In this document: one piece after another, positions 1 through 8,761 of the stretch
How the letters are laid out: every line of letters starts with the position of its first letter
Position numbering within the stretch: the first letter of the stretch is position 1
Origin: Lentisphaeria bacterium
Lineage (GTDB): Bacteria; Verrucomicrobiota; Lentisphaeria; Victivallales; Victivallaceae
Direction: 5' to 3'
Assembly: GCA_017507125.1 (NCBI GenBank)
Contig: JAFWBQ010000047.1
Location: 1 to 49,285 of the forward strand
DNA length: 49,285 nucleotides
Notes under the pieces: model-generated
Database searches by the model: none
What the model was told of the DNA's origin: nothing
The model's input: only the letters and a program-made list of their open reading frames with translations
Made by a program: the position numbers and the translations under genes

Positions 1-1046
1 AGCCAACTATACATCTCATTGAAAAGTTTACCTGTAAAATCGGTAGTCAATCCGATTTTATAGTAAATACCGAGATCATCAACGATTTTCGAAAACACCC
101 GTTTTAATTGACTTTCACCATTTTCTACCTTGTTTATATTGGATGTCGTCAATACATTTTTAAGTGCACGAATAATGAAATCAGTTTTATCTTTCGGCAA
201 TGATTTTTGTTCCAGAAAAGCTTCGATTTTCCGAATCATGATTTCACCGTCAGTGTCTCCACTTTCGGTTGATGATTTTAAATCAGATTTTTCGAGCGGT
301 CTTACTTTACCGGGAATACCAAGAGTCGCTATAATTGAAGCTGCAACAAGATAAAGTCTGACATTTTCGCTCAATCCTTGTTCACTCTGGTAAATGTCAT
401 TGTTCAGCTTGACAAGACTGATGTTGATTTCATGTTCTCGTTGCTCTTTGAGCTTTTCAAGTTCTTCAGGTTTTAATTGCAGATTCTTGACTTTTTCGAT
501 AAACGCATCAAAGTGATCTGCTTTCAGGAAGGATAAATCGGTGTATTCACCGACTTTTTGACCGATGCCATAGTTGCTTTTGGAAACGAAGTATACGCCT
601 ATCTCGTGGTGAAGTTTTCCAGTTTCATCCTTAAAACCAGTTACGCCGATTGCAATGACATCGCTATAGTCAGTATGGTGCAGAATAGCATTGGCGTAAT
701 GAACGGCTCCGTTGACAGCATAAGAATTGATATTGGTTAAATTCGGCTCGTTTTGGGCAGTCCTATTGTCAACTTGACCATTGGCATCAAGTTTGACCAG
801 CTTGTCTTTGTATCCTTTGTATTCGATAAGAATCGGATAGAAATCCAAATTTTTATCTCTCAACAGCAATTTCGCATCCGGACGATTACCGCCCTTTCCA
901 CCATTTTTCGAATAGTAATCTGCAAGAGCTTTGTCTATGTCAGAGTTCAACGACTCCTGCTCAAGTTTATAGTCCAACTTGTATTTTTTTAACCAACCAT
1001 TCGCCAGATCAGTAATGTTTGGTTCAACCGATTTGCTGTTATTCAT
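1..1046 (-). CDS. Restriction-modification enzyme, PD-(D/E)XK nuclease plus N6-adenine methylase type (5' part only)
   Basis: An open frame of 348 codons runs from ATG at 1046 to the left edge without a stop, so only the N-terminal part is present. The product begins MNNSKSVEPNITDLANGWLK. It carries a nuclease-like signature, RPDAKLL (D57) followed 18 residues later by IEYKG (E75, K77), which fits a PD-(D/E)XK core. The segments after it (GVYFVSKSNYGIGQKVGEY, LYLVAASIIATLGIPG, GESQLKRVFSKIVDDLGIYY) resemble, from memory, the N-terminal region of combined restriction/N6-adenine methylase proteins whose methylase domain follows. That methylase would lie outside the window. The start is supported by GAGG 8 nt upstream and a good promoter at 1107-1135. 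The gene is clearly more AT-rich than the genes to its right, which suggests horizontal acquisition. The nuclease-type N-terminus is fairly sure; the exact RM type is not. Confidence 0.72.
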   Translation of the reverse strand, partial: MNNSKSVEPNITDLANGWLKKYKLDYKLEQESLNSDIDKALADYYSKNGGKGGNRPDAKLLLRDKNLDFYPILIEYKGYKDKLVKLDANGQVDNRTAQNEPNLTNINSYAVNGAVHYANAILHHTDYSDVIAIGVTGFKDETGKLHHEIGVYFVSKSNYGIGQKVGEYTDLSFLKADHFDAFIEKVKNLQLKPEELEKLKEQREHEINISLVKLNNDIYQSEQGLSENVRLYLVAASIIATLGIPGKVRPLEKSDLKSSTESGDTDGEIMIRKIEAFLEQKSLPKDKTDFIIRALKNVLTTSNINKVENGESQLKRVFSKIVDDLGIYYKIGLTTDFTGKLFNEMYSW

Positions 1047-1106
1047 TTTTATGCCTCAATACAAATGCCAAGCAACATGCTGCTAATTTTACACCTTATC
1101 GCTGGT

Positions 1107-1135
1107 AATATATCACGCCGAAGATGTTTTTTCAA
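1107..1135 (-). promoter_or_regulatory. Sigma70-type promoter for the restriction-modification gene
   Basis: On the minus strand TTGAAA (1135-1130) is followed after exactly 17 nt by TATATT (1112-1107). The predicted start of transcription is near 1100, giving a leader of about 55 nt to the ATG at 1046. The same two hexamers recur before other transcription units in the window. Confidence 0.6.
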
Positions 1136-1213
1136 TCCGGGATTCTATTTTTTGTCAATCCCTGTATGTTTTTTTTGAGGGAAATCAAGTTTTTTATTTA
1201 TGGTATCAGGAAA

Positions 1214-1255
1214 GAAAAAAGAGGATAAATCAGGGACTTTTCCTGATTTATCCTC
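1214..1255 (-). terminator. Rho-independent terminator of the deacetylase/glycoside hydrolase operon
   Basis: A perfect 14-bp inverted repeat (arms 1221-1234 and 1242-1255, 7-nt loop) is followed on the minus strand by a run of six T and further T-rich sequence (1220-1211). It lies about 280 nt past the stop of the last minus-strand gene of the 8503-1534 unit. Confidence 0.65.
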
Positions 1256-1326
1256 CCGGAGAGGGAAAGAGCTCTGGCTTTAGAAGAGGCTCTGTTTCCA
1301 ACAAGGTAGATAAGATAACTTTTTCC

Positions 1327-1401
1327 CCGGAAAGTTTTTACAGACCGCTTTTTATTTTTGAGGATCAAAAATGAAAAGCGTTGCTGAAAAAGGTTTTCCG
1401 G
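1327..1401. repeat. Long imperfect inverted repeat
   Basis: The core is a 16-bp stem (1346-1361 with 1365-1380) with one T-G wobble and a 3-nt loop. Beyond it the flanks keep pairing imperfectly out to CCGGAAA (1327-1333) with TTTCCGG (1395-1401). It could be a structured RNA, a secondary terminator or a remnant of a small mobile element. No coding role is apparent. Confidence 0.45.
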
Positions 1402-1454
1402 CTTCGTTAAACTACGCCGTGACAAGGGGAAAAGGGGAGTTCAGTTTTCGATTC

Positions 1455-1476
1455 TCGCAGCTGGTTACAGCTGCGA
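1455..1476. repeat. Perfect 9-bp hairpin
   Basis: TCGCAGCTG and CAGCTGCGA flank the 4-nt loop GTTA. No T-tract follows on either strand, so it is not a standard terminator. It lies 58 nt past the stop of the deacetylase-like gene and may protect the 3' end of that transcript. Confidence 0.4.
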
Positions 1477-1533
1477 GTTATTCCGAAGCCGACGTTTCGG
1501 CCTTATTTACCGACTTGTATCGGGAACAGCGTT

Positions 1534-2337
1534 TTAGAAGAAGACGCCGCCGCGGATCGCCTCTTTGATGCGGTTAAGGTCGTAGCGGTTGTACCACCAG
1601 GTGGGGTGCTGGAGGAAGTAGGCTACTCCCCCTTCCTGAGTGTTCCGCAGAAAGGCGGCAAATTCATCGCCGCCGATACAGCGGCTTTCACAGGCTCCGT
1701 AGTATTTGTCACCTAACTCTTCTTTCAGTTTGGCACAGAAACGGTAAAGCTCTCCGTAGGGGTGGGTGATGCCGCACTCCTGAAGAAGTTCCGTCTTCCA
1801 GACACCTTCCTCTTTGAAAAGATCGGTGGAGTCAAAACCTGATTTGTAAACGCCGTGGGCGTAACAGACTGTGATGGAAGGAAAATACTTTTTCAGAGCC
1901 GCAAGATTGCTGCGGAATGATTCTCTGCCTTTCACCTTGTCCCCTTCAGTCATGACCAGATCTTCATACTGATACTGGATCTCATGGCCCAGCGCCAGAA
2001 TGGCGTCCAGCTGATCCCGGAGCTCCTGAGTGGCGGCGCAGACAACCCGGATGTTATAACTGGTGCGGAATCCGAAACTTGACTCCATTTCAGCCATTTC
2101 ACGGGCGATCCAGTTGTCAGAAGGACGCTCTATATCGTGGACCCAGATGACACGCACTTTGTCTTCAAGGACAAGTTTGTTCTCATCATAGAGTTTCAGC
2201 GCTTCGGCAAAGGGCACAGGGGCATACCGGGGCTTGGAAATTTCAGCAAGGATCTTGCCGTACTCTTTGGCATTGAGAGAGTCATCCAGTTTTGTGTACT
2301 GTTCAAAGCCCAGATCAATTGGAATATATTTGGACAT
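1534..2337 (-). CDS. Polysaccharide deacetylase-like (NodB fold) protein
   Basis: The 267-residue product looks like the NodB/polysaccharide-deacetylase fold. It has an early acidic motif (WVHDIERP, D68), SSFGFRTSYNI (about 86-96), LGHEIQYQYED (116-126) and a later VCYAHG motif. In the usual metal site GHEI-x-x-H supplies two histidines; here the second position is Gln123, so one expected ligand is missing and deacetylase activity is uncertain. No signal peptide is visible, so it is probably cytoplasmic. It starts 12 nt after the giant hydrolase stop, with AAGGTG as ribosome site, and is the last gene of that operon. It may act on N- or O-acetyl groups of imported sugars, or be a non-catalytic relative. 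Confidence 0.62.
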   Translation of the reverse strand: MSKYIPIDLGFEQYTKLDDSLNAKEYGKILAEISKPRYAPVPFAEALKLYDENKLVLEDKVRVIWVHDIERPSDNWIAREMAEMESSFGFRTSYNIRVVCAATQELRDQLDAILALGHEIQYQYEDLVMTEGDKVKGRESFRSNLAALKKYFPSITVCYAHGVYKSGFDSTDLFKEEGVWKTELLQECGITHPYGELYRFCAKLKEELGDKYYGACESRCIGGDEFAAFLRNTQEGGVAYFLQHPTWWYNRYDLNRIKEAIRGGVFF

Positions 2338-2349
2338 TTCAAAACACCT

Positions 2350-5300
2350 TCATTTTACCACTGTAAGGGGTATCGTTGTTTTCTGCTGACTTGCAACATG
2401 GATCACTGTGACCTGCCACTTGCCGCAGGCGGCATTGAAGGGCAGCTGGAACGCGAACTTCGCCGCAGGCGTTTCAAAACGGGTGTTTTTGGCGTAAATA
2501 CGCATCTCTTTGCCCGCAGGATCACGCACTTCAACACGGTAGACCGAAGCACCCTGCGCGCCGGGAGCCTGAACGCTGAGCGTGACAACATTTCCGGCTT
2601 TCACCGCAGATGCCATCTTCACAAAGGGAGCTTTCACCTCTTGGGGCAGCACGGCAAAGAGCTGTCCGTAACCGTAGGGAGCTTTCACCTTGAAAGTGTT
2701 GCCCTTTGCAAGGAGCTTGCCGGTACGCACATCATAGATCACACCGGAAACAGGGAGTTTCACCGTGACAACAGGAGCGTTTTTGTGGTCGATCCTCACC
2801 GCCTGGGCACGGGTCCCGCTGCCTCTGAGAAGTCCGAAATAGTTGTTGCAGGTGTCGGTTTTCAACACACTTTCAGAAGGAACAAGGTTGCCTTTGCTGT
2901 CGGTAACAACGGCGTGGGGCTTGATACCCGCTTGTGAAAGAAGCTCTTTGAGCGTTTTTTGCATGGAGTCACAGTAGAGCGCACTGCCGCTCTTGGCAGT
3001 TGCAGTCTCGCCGCCCACACCACCCAGCGTCACAGCCTGATAGCTGTTGAGCATGATGTTGAGGAGGATACCCTTTCCTTTGCCGCAGCGTTTCTCGAAA
3101 CAGGGGGCAATGGCAGGTTCGGCGATCCTGAACTTACCCTGGAGTGTTCCCTTAGACAGATCGACTGTTTTGGGATCGATCGCCTTGGCGTTGGCGGGGA
3201 AAAGTTTATCCAGCACAGTTACGGCGATCCTTTTGCCGTGGTTGTCATATCTTCCGGGGGCGACGTCGGCGATAACAACACCGCCCTTTTCGGCAAACTT
3301 GACCAGACGGGCACGTTCAGCATCAGAGATGGCAAGGACCATGGGCAGCACGATGACCTTGAAGTTGGAAAGATCAAATTTGCTGTCGCTCAGCTGTTCG
3401 TAGCTGATGAAGCGGAAATTGATCTTCAGATCCCGCAGCAGGGCGTTCCATCCGGTCTGGGTGTTCTGCCACTCAGAGATACCGATACCTCCTGCCATGG
3501 CGGCGAAAAGAGAGGCCTGGCTGTAAAGGACTGCCACCTGACGGTTGTCAGATTTTGCTCCGAGAAGCAGCTTGGCGAGACCTTTCTTGAGAAGATTGAA
3601 CTCATCAGCATAGGCTTTGAGGTTTTCAGTGGGGGAGCCGTCGCCGTTGTAGGCGCTGCCGTGCCAGTTCCAGGAGATGTTGGCACCCATGAAAAGGTTG
3701 CTCCACTGGGGGGCGCGCTGATAGGGTTCATAGAGGGTGTGGGAACTGGTGTAGCCGCCGCCCCACTGTCCGAAGAGACGGGCGGCAGGACCGAAGTCGT
3801 TGACAAGGGTCCGCTGGACGCCGCTGTAATAGGCGATGCATCCGATATGTTTCATCAGCTGCCACCAGTCGTAACCGTATCCGGGAATTTGAGTTCCGGA
3901 CATACCCACCTTGGCGCCGGGAACATGCTTCTGGATCGTTTTGGCACGGGCGCCGATGAAACGCTCTGCATAGACACGGCTCATGAAAACTTTGTGGTCA
4001 AGCCAGGGGGCAAGGTTGGAGCTGTTTTCCACCTCTTTACGCTGGACAGGGGTGACTTCGTCAAAGGATTTGTAGTTTCTGCCCCAGACGGCATTGAGAT
4101 CAGCGATGGTCTTGTACTGTTTCTGCATCTCCGCACGGAAATTTTTCAAACAGTGTTCTGAGAAACAGACCGTTGACCCCAGGAACATCTCATCACCCAG
4201 GTGATGATAGATACAGGTGTAATAGCGCATCTGATTGGTTTCAGCGTGCTGTTTGATCAAATCGTCCGCTTTTTTGGTGAAAACAGGATCTGAATAGCAG
4301 GGGACACGGACAGGATCGGTTGCCACATCGCCCCGGTAGGTGCGGGAGGCGTTTCTGGGAACAGCCACAGCACCGAAGTTCAGCATCAGGGGGAAGAAGC
4401 CCTGAGTGATCAGGTTTCTCATATAACCTGTTTCAATATTGTTCCTCAAGGAGGAGCCGCTGAAAAGATCAAATCCCAAATTTCTGAGCATGGGAGTCAG
4501 CTGAGGTCTGCCGCCCCACATACCGGCGTGGTAATCAGTGGGATCAAGAGTGCGGTCGGAAAAGGAGAATTCACCCATGTTGCGGCTGATGAGTTTTCCG
4601 TTACGGTAGAGTTCAGCAATAACTCTGTTCAACGTGGTGAAAGGCGCATGGAGTTTCAGGGTGAAAGGCAGCTCGGCTGCGGCTTTCTTTTCTGCACGGA
4701 AGACCTCACGGAACTCGGAGTCTTCAATTCGCACAACCAATTTGTCGGAGTTGAGGAATTTGGCGCTTTTCACTGTGAAGTTGACGGGCGCTTTGAAAGA
4801 GTAGCAGCGGTCTGCTTTGGCAAACTCTACCTTCACAGCGGCGATTTCAGGAGTCGTCACCTTGATCGCGCCCGCATCGCAGACACCGCCTTTGCTGTTG
4901 AGAATGCGGATGTGGGCAATATGAGTTCCGCCGGGCAGCTGGGGCAGGGGAAGGGTGATTTGCTGTTTGCCTTTAGCAAGAGAGAGGGCCTTTACACTCT
5001 TTCCGTCACAGTGGCGATCCATGGATTTGAATACGACTTCAAGAGTTCCTTTGAAACTCCCGGTACTTTGCAGCTGGAACTGAAGTTCTTTGCCGCTCTG
5101 TCCGGCGTTGAGCATCTTTACCGGCATCTTGACGCCGGAACGCTCTATGATGGCTTTCATCAGAGGCAGATAGCGGTACTCCCAGAAGGGGAAGTCGCGG
5201 CTGATATAAGCAGGACTGCTCTGGTTGGTATATTCCGCAGGGGTAGAAGGCAGATTGTGGATAGAAAGGTAATGGGGGTTGCTGAGAGAAAATGTGACAG

Positions 5301-7650
5301 CGTTCCGGAAGTTACGGACATATCTTGAGAAATTTTTCATGGACTTGAAGGCGGGAATGATCTGCCAGTGGGCAGGATTGGTGCCCCTTTTGCCCAGAAG
5401 TTTCTGAGGAATACTCTCGCAGTTGAGGAAGATGATATTGCACTTGTTTTTCTGCAGTTTTGCGATTTCCGCAGCAAGTTCACCATTGGTATCCTGGCGC
5501 TTGAAGTTGATTCCCTGTATGAGGGCTGCTTTGGGCGCTTTTTTCAAGGCGCGGAATCTCTCAATGGAGTACTCGCACATGACTTTATCCAGATTCGCCT
5601 TGTTCACGCCCAAAGTACCGTTGCCGGCGAAACCGAGACACTTGGGGAGCAGAGGAATGAAGGTGTATTTCAGATCCATACGCTGTGCCAGTTCCACGAT
5701 CTCCCGGCGTGAAGCATCTTCGTTGGAGCCGATGATGGAACAGGCATAAAGCAGTTCGGGCATCTCTTCTGCCATGGGCTTGAACCACTTTTCGTGCCAG
5801 GTGACAAGTTCATGAGAGATCTTTTCCAGATTGGCAAGGGGCAGGTAACCACTCAGGATCGCCTTTTCTCTGGCGGCTTCAAGAGGGAGCTTGGGAACAA
5901 ACTGGAAATCTTCGGGAGCGATGACCACATTGTCGACCTGAAGCGTATTGTCACGGGATTTCTGCTGAAGTCTGAAACTTGCAGAGAGATAGACCGCCTG
6001 GGCTGAGGGAACCACATAGCCGGTAAAGCGCTTCCAGGGGAAACTGCTCTTGGAGTAGCCGATGGTTCTTCTTGCGGGATCCGCAATGATTTTTTTGGCT
6101 GCATCCTGGGTGTTGCAGGAAAAGACGATGTACTTGCGGTCGCTGTTTTCGCTGGTCATGTCAGCTGAAAGATTGTATTTGATACCCGGCTCAACAAGGA
6201 CCCAGACACCGTAGGCAGCGTGATATTTGGGGTTCCCCTGATAGAGTTTGATACCGCAGCTGCCATCTTTGCCCAGACCTTTGCCCCATTTGAAGACGTT
6301 GCGGCCCAATTCGTTGGCGTGCCAGAAGTTTTCGGCGGCAAAGTTGCCTTTGGCATTGGGGCGTTCAAGGTCGCCGTTGGGAATGAGGTTGGGGATCTCC
6401 GCATTGAGGCGGGGAGCTTCCACAGGGGAGTCGAGAACGACCCGGCATTTCAACTCCACCATGCCCAGGGGGCGTTTATATCTGGGACCGCCATAGACAT
6501 CGTAGGCAAAATTGTCCTGGATGCGGGTGTAGTAGTAACCTTTGGGGGCAAAACCCGGCACTTCAAAGAGCAGACGCTTTGAACCGTCGGGCAATGTTTT
6601 CAAAACGCTCTTGAAAGGACGGTCACGATCGATCCGCCCGTTCCGGACCGGGAAGACTGCCGCACGCTGGATCTTTTCACCGGCAGGGATCTGGACGGCA
6701 CGGATACTGTCGCGGAATTGGCGTTTGAGTTTGATGTCAACATAACGCTGAGGATCAGGAAGTTCGCCGCCTTTGGGCTGGAGCCATTTCAGATTGCGCT
6801 TGTCGGGGATCGCAACGGGGGCAGGGGTGGAGTCAGGGATCTTGTATGCGGGATTTTTTGCCAGTGCAAGAGCCTTTTTTGAAATATCTTTATCATAGTC
6901 AACTCTGACTGTGAATGAAACCTCTTTCCCGGGGGCGATATTCCACTCTCTGGTCATGAGTTCAAAAGAGTGCATAGGTTTGCCGTTTTTGTTGCCGTTC
7001 CAGCAGTAGTAGCCTGCGGCGACACTTCCGGGGAGTGTGAGCATGAGCCCTGCCGGATCATCTTTGCCGCAGACGGAGGAAACGGCGACGCCGGGTTGAG
7101 CGCTCCACTCGTTTGCAGTGGCGTTGCCGGGATTGGTCAACTCAACGAGTTTGCCTTTCCGGGGCTGGAGAACTTTGACCCGGGCACCGCTTTCATCGGC
7201 AGGGCCCAGATAGGTCTGGAGCCACATGGCGGTGGAGTGAGGTTTGGAATCCCGGTTCTTCAAGGTGTAGGTCAAAGTGAAGTAGTTTTTGTTTTTCGGG
7301 AAAAAGTAGTTTTTAGTCACCCGGAGCCAGTCAAAAGAGGAAATACCCCCGGCAGAAAGGATCACGCGCTGATCGTAACGGTTTTCAAATCCGAATTTGT
7401 CAAGGGAAAACTCAAGATCGGTGAAGCGTTCAAAACGGATCTCTCCCTCCTGAAGAGCGAAGAAACGCTCTGTAAAAGATTTCTTATGAGGGTAGTTGTA
7501 CTCCTGTTTGCCCGCTTTGATACTTTTTATACCGCCGCCTGACGTGTCAAAAAGAAAATGCAGTCTGCCTGAGTTGATTTCAAACTCCGCTCCCGTCAGG
7601 AGCAAGGCTCCCGAAAAGAGCGCCGAAAAAAAAATAATTTTTTTCAACAT
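2350..7650 (-). CDS. Giant secreted multidomain glycoside hydrolase, GH42/beta-galactosidase-like
   Basis: The 1,766-residue protein starts with a clear signal peptide (MLKKIIFFSALFSGALLLTG, cleavage near residue 20), so it is exported. An N-terminal beta-rich region (about 21-400) precedes a carbohydrate-binding-module-like segment (about 419-587, opening NLIPNGDLERP and closing with a DNVVI strand). A catalytic TIM-barrel-like part follows with GH42-type features: YHHLGDEMF, where Glu1154 is a candidate acid/base, CLKNFRAEMQKQY, LNAVWG, and a later trimerisation-like domain (NFKVIVLPMVLAISDAERA, EKGGVVIADV). Beta domains close the C-terminus. GH42 enzymes usually have 600-750 residues, so this one is greatly extended. 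Start: AAGGTAAACAATG. It lies 37 nt after a prepilin-like gene and 12 nt before a deacetylase-like gene. The substrate cannot be told; a galactose- or rhamnose-rich polysaccharide is possible. Confidence 0.7.
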   Translation of the reverse strand: MLKKIIFFSALFSGALLLTGAEFEINSGRLHFLFDTSGGGIKSIKAGKQEYNYPHKKSFTERFFALQEGEIRFERFTDLEFSLDKFGFENRYDQRVILSAGGISSFDWLRVTKNYFFPKNKNYFTLTYTLKNRDSKPHSTAMWLQTYLGPADESGARVKVLQPRKGKLVELTNPGNATANEWSAQPGVAVSSVCGKDDPAGLMLTLPGSVAAGYYCWNGNKNGKPMHSFELMTREWNIAPGKEVSFTVRVDYDKDISKKALALAKNPAYKIPDSTPAPVAIPDKRNLKWLQPKGGELPDPQRYVDIKLKRQFRDSIRAVQIPAGEKIQRAAVFPVRNGRIDRDRPFKSVLKTLPDGSKRLLFEVPGFAPKGYYYTRIQDNFAYDVYGGPRYKRPLGMVELKCRVVLDSPVEAPRLNAEIPNLIPNGDLERPNAKGNFAAENFWHANELGRNVFKWGKGLGKDGSCGIKLYQGNPKYHAAYGVWVLVEPGIKYNLSADMTSENSDRKYIVFSCNTQDAAKKIIADPARRTIGYSKSSFPWKRFTGYVVPSAQAVYLSASFRLQQKSRDNTLQVDNVVIAPEDFQFVPKLPLEAAREKAILSGYLPLANLEKISHELVTWHEKWFKPMAEEMPELLYACSIIGSNEDASRREIVELAQRMDLKYTFIPLLPKCLGFAGNGTLGVNKANLDKVMCEYSIERFRALKKAPKAALIQGINFKRQDTNGELAAEIAKLQKNKCNIIFLNCESIPQKLLGKRGTNPAHWQIIPAFKSMKNFSRYVRNFRNAVTFSLSNPHYLSIHNLPSTPAEYTNQSSPAYISRDFPFWEYRYLPLMKAIIERSGVKMPVKMLNAGQSGKELQFQLQSTGSFKGTLEVVFKSMDRHCDGKSVKALSLAKGKQQITLPLPQLPGGTHIAHIRILNSKGGVCDAGAIKVTTPEIAAVKVEFAKADRCYSFKAPVNFTVKSAKFLNSDKLVVRIEDSEFREVFRAEKKAAAELPFTLKLHAPFTTLNRVIAELYRNGKLISRNMGEFSFSDRTLDPTDYHAGMWGGRPQLTPMLRNLGFDLFSGSSLRNNIETGYMRNLITQGFFPLMLNFGAVAVPRNASRTYRGDVATDPVRVPCYSDPVFTKKADDLIKQHAETNQMRYYTCIYHHLGDEMFLGSTVCFSEHCLKNFRAEMQKQYKTIADLNAVWGRNYKSFDEVTPVQRKEVENSSNLAPWLDHKVFMSRVYAERFIGARAKTIQKHVPGAKVGMSGTQIPGYGYDWWQLMKHIGCIAYYSGVQRTLVNDFGPAARLFGQWGGGYTSSHTLYEPYQRAPQWSNLFMGANISWNWHGSAYNGDGSPTENLKAYADEFNLLKKGLAKLLLGAKSDNRQVAVLYSQASLFAAMAGGIGISEWQNTQTGWNALLRDLKINFRFISYEQLSDSKFDLSNFKVIVLPMVLAISDAERARLVKFAEKGGVVIADVAPGRYDNHGKRIAVTVLDKLFPANAKAIDPKTVDLSKGTLQGKFRIAEPAIAPCFEKRCGKGKGILLNIMLNSYQAVTLGGVGGETATAKSGSALYCDSMQKTLKELLSQAGIKPHAVVTDSKGNLVPSESVLKTDTCNNYFGLLRGSGTRAQAVRIDHKNAPVVTVKLPVSGVIYDVRTGKLLAKGNTFKVKAPYGYGQLFAVLPQEVKAPFVKMASAVKAGNVVTLSVQAPGAQGASVYRVEVRDPAGKEMRIYAKNTRFETPAAKFAFQLPFNAACGKWQVTVIHVASQQKTTIPLTVVK

Positions 7651-7687
7651 TGTTTACCTTATTTATTATGTTAAGAAAAAGTGATTC

Positions 7688-8503
7688 TTACCATGTGTCT
7701 TTGAGTTTTTTATAAACGGGATACCAGAAGGATTGGGCTCTGTCAGTGGGAACATTGCCCTGAGTCAGAGAGATCACATTTCCTCCCTGCATGAGAACAT
7801 TGGTGGTTCTGGAAGAGTGGGGATAGGCGATGGAACCTTTGGTAAGATGGGTGTAACCCGGTTGGGAATTATTGTTCGCTGATTCAAGGATCACTGAGTT
7901 GCGGCTGGGACGGCGTATCCGGGCAAGGGGGATCCCCCCTTTGCCGTGTTCACTGTTTTGTCCCAGCCAATGCAGCGAACTCTGGGTACCGGTATATTCC
8001 CTTTTGTCACGGGCCGGACAGACAAATTTGCTCACCGATCTGTATTGAGGATAAGTATTAGGATAGCGCCAACCGCCCAGCACATTGTTTGTATTGGTTC
8101 CCAGATAGGGCGCCATAAAACCTCCCAAAGCACCTGCACCACGGTATTTCTGCAGTTCTCCTGCCCAGTAAGCCGAGCTTAAATCAGACTTTCCTCCATT
8201 CCAGTAGGGCATGATTTGACCTTTATTGTCGTCGCAGTATTGAAGATTGGCTTTACCGATGGAACTGAAATTGTTGACACAGGCTATGTATTTTGCACGA
8301 TTCCGTGCCTGTTGCAAAGCGGGCAACAGCATGGCGGCAAGAATCGCAATAATGGCAATAACGACAAGAAGCTCTATTAAGGTGAAGCTGGACAGCTTCA
8401 CCTGCCCATGGGCAGGTGAAAGACCTTTTTCTTTGCCGTAAACATGATCACAGCAGAGATGGGATCTTTTCACCAGCAGTTCGATCAAGGTAAATTTTTT
8501 CAT
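7688..8503 (-). CDS. Prepilin-like protein with a duplicated FTLIELLV leader
   Basis: The 271-residue product belongs to the expanded class of PVC-group proteins with a type IV prepilin N-terminus. The normal leader is [20 protein letters not shown] (residues 40-59), with the peptidase-type Glu and one transmembrane helix. An extra copy of FTLIELLV stands at the very start ([11 protein letters not shown]), and 28 unrelated residues ([17 protein letters not shown]...) separate the two. The C-terminal half is a small beta-rich domain with four cysteines and the region where relatives have an H-x9-DG motif, degenerate here ([13 protein letters not shown]). Start: AAGGAG 8 nt before ATG. It is the first gene of the unit containing the giant hydrolase, so it may anchor or help export that enzyme, or be a substrate-capturing surface subunit. 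Function is unproven. Confidence 0.75.
   Translation of the reverse strand: MKKFTLIELLVKRSHLCCDHVYGKEKGLSPAHGQVKLSSFTLIELLVVIAIIAILAAMLLPALQQARNRAKYIACVNNFSSIGKANLQYCDDNKGQIMPYWNGGKSDLSSAYWAGELQKYRGAGALGGFMAPYLGTNTNNVLGGWRYPNTYPQYRSVSKFVCPARDKREYTGTQSSLHWLGQNSEHGKGGIPLARIRRPSRNSVILESANNNSQPGYTHLTKGSIAYPHSSRTTNVLMQGGNVISLTQGNVPTDRAQSFWYPVYKKLKDTW
8381..8418. repeat. Adjacent palindromes inside the prepilin leader codons
   Basis: GGTGAAGCTG (8381-8390) and CAGCTTCACC (8393-8402) form a 10-bp stem with a 2-nt spacer. Overlapping it is the perfect 20-bp palindrome CACCTGCCCATGGGCAGGTG (8399-8418). Both fall between the two FTLIELLV copies; one arm of the first encodes the F-T of the functional leader. 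Confidence 0.7.
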
Positions 8504-8572
8504 ACATCACTCCTTGTTCAGGGGGGTTGAGATAACTTTTATTAAAATAACACCAGAAAAAGGAAAATACAA

Positions 8573-8737
8573 GAGGTGATTTCAAAAGTCATTCAAAAAA
8601 TGACAAAGATGCCATTCGCAAAGAGCTGTAAAGGGTAGTTTGCACTTGCTACCTGTAAGGTAACAGCCGAAAACGCTCCCTTTATCAGATCGAAGCGAGG
8701 GCGCTTTGACAATTTTGAGGAGTTTTGAAATTACCTC
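8573..8737 (-). mobile_element. 165-bp MITE-like element, copy A
   Basis: A 165-bp sequence recurs in reverse orientation at 34167-34331 with about 8 mismatches (about 95% identity). Its ends are inverted repeats, GAGGTAATTTCAAAA on one side and GAGGTGATTTCAAAA read inward from the other (14 of 15 match). It has no open frame of its own. It lies between the end of the eight-gene lipid-type operon (8762) and the start of the prepilin gene (8503). No clear target-site duplication was found. It could be a non-autonomous transposable element or a repeated structured RNA or terminator module. Confidence 0.7.
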
Positions 8738-8761
8738 ATAAGTTTTATTTTTCGCCATATA

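Larger units (their letters stand above)
1047..1533. other. Gene-free interval with several hairpins
   Basis: No convincing gene lies here. Short open frames on both strands lack ribosome sites and family resemblance. The interval holds the promoter of the restriction-modification gene, a minus-strand terminator (1214-1255), a long imperfect hairpin (1327-1401), a perfect 9-bp hairpin (1455-1476) and a short GCCGA/TCGGC hairpin near 1488-1501. It separates the AT-rich restriction gene from the glycoside-hydrolase operon. Confidence 0.6.

Noticed and set aside
1198..1425. 75-codon minus-strand frame
   Set aside because: Runs through the terminator and the long hairpin; basic, random-looking sequence.
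1371..1568. 65-codon plus-strand frame in the gene-free stretch
   Set aside because: No ribosome site, Arg-rich random C-terminus, overlaps hairpins and the end of the deacetylase-like gene.
2959..4161. 400-codon open frame on the plus strand opposite the giant hydrolase
   Set aside because: It lies entirely antisense to a gene with signal peptide, ribosome site and family motifs. It has low-complexity composition and no recognisable domain.
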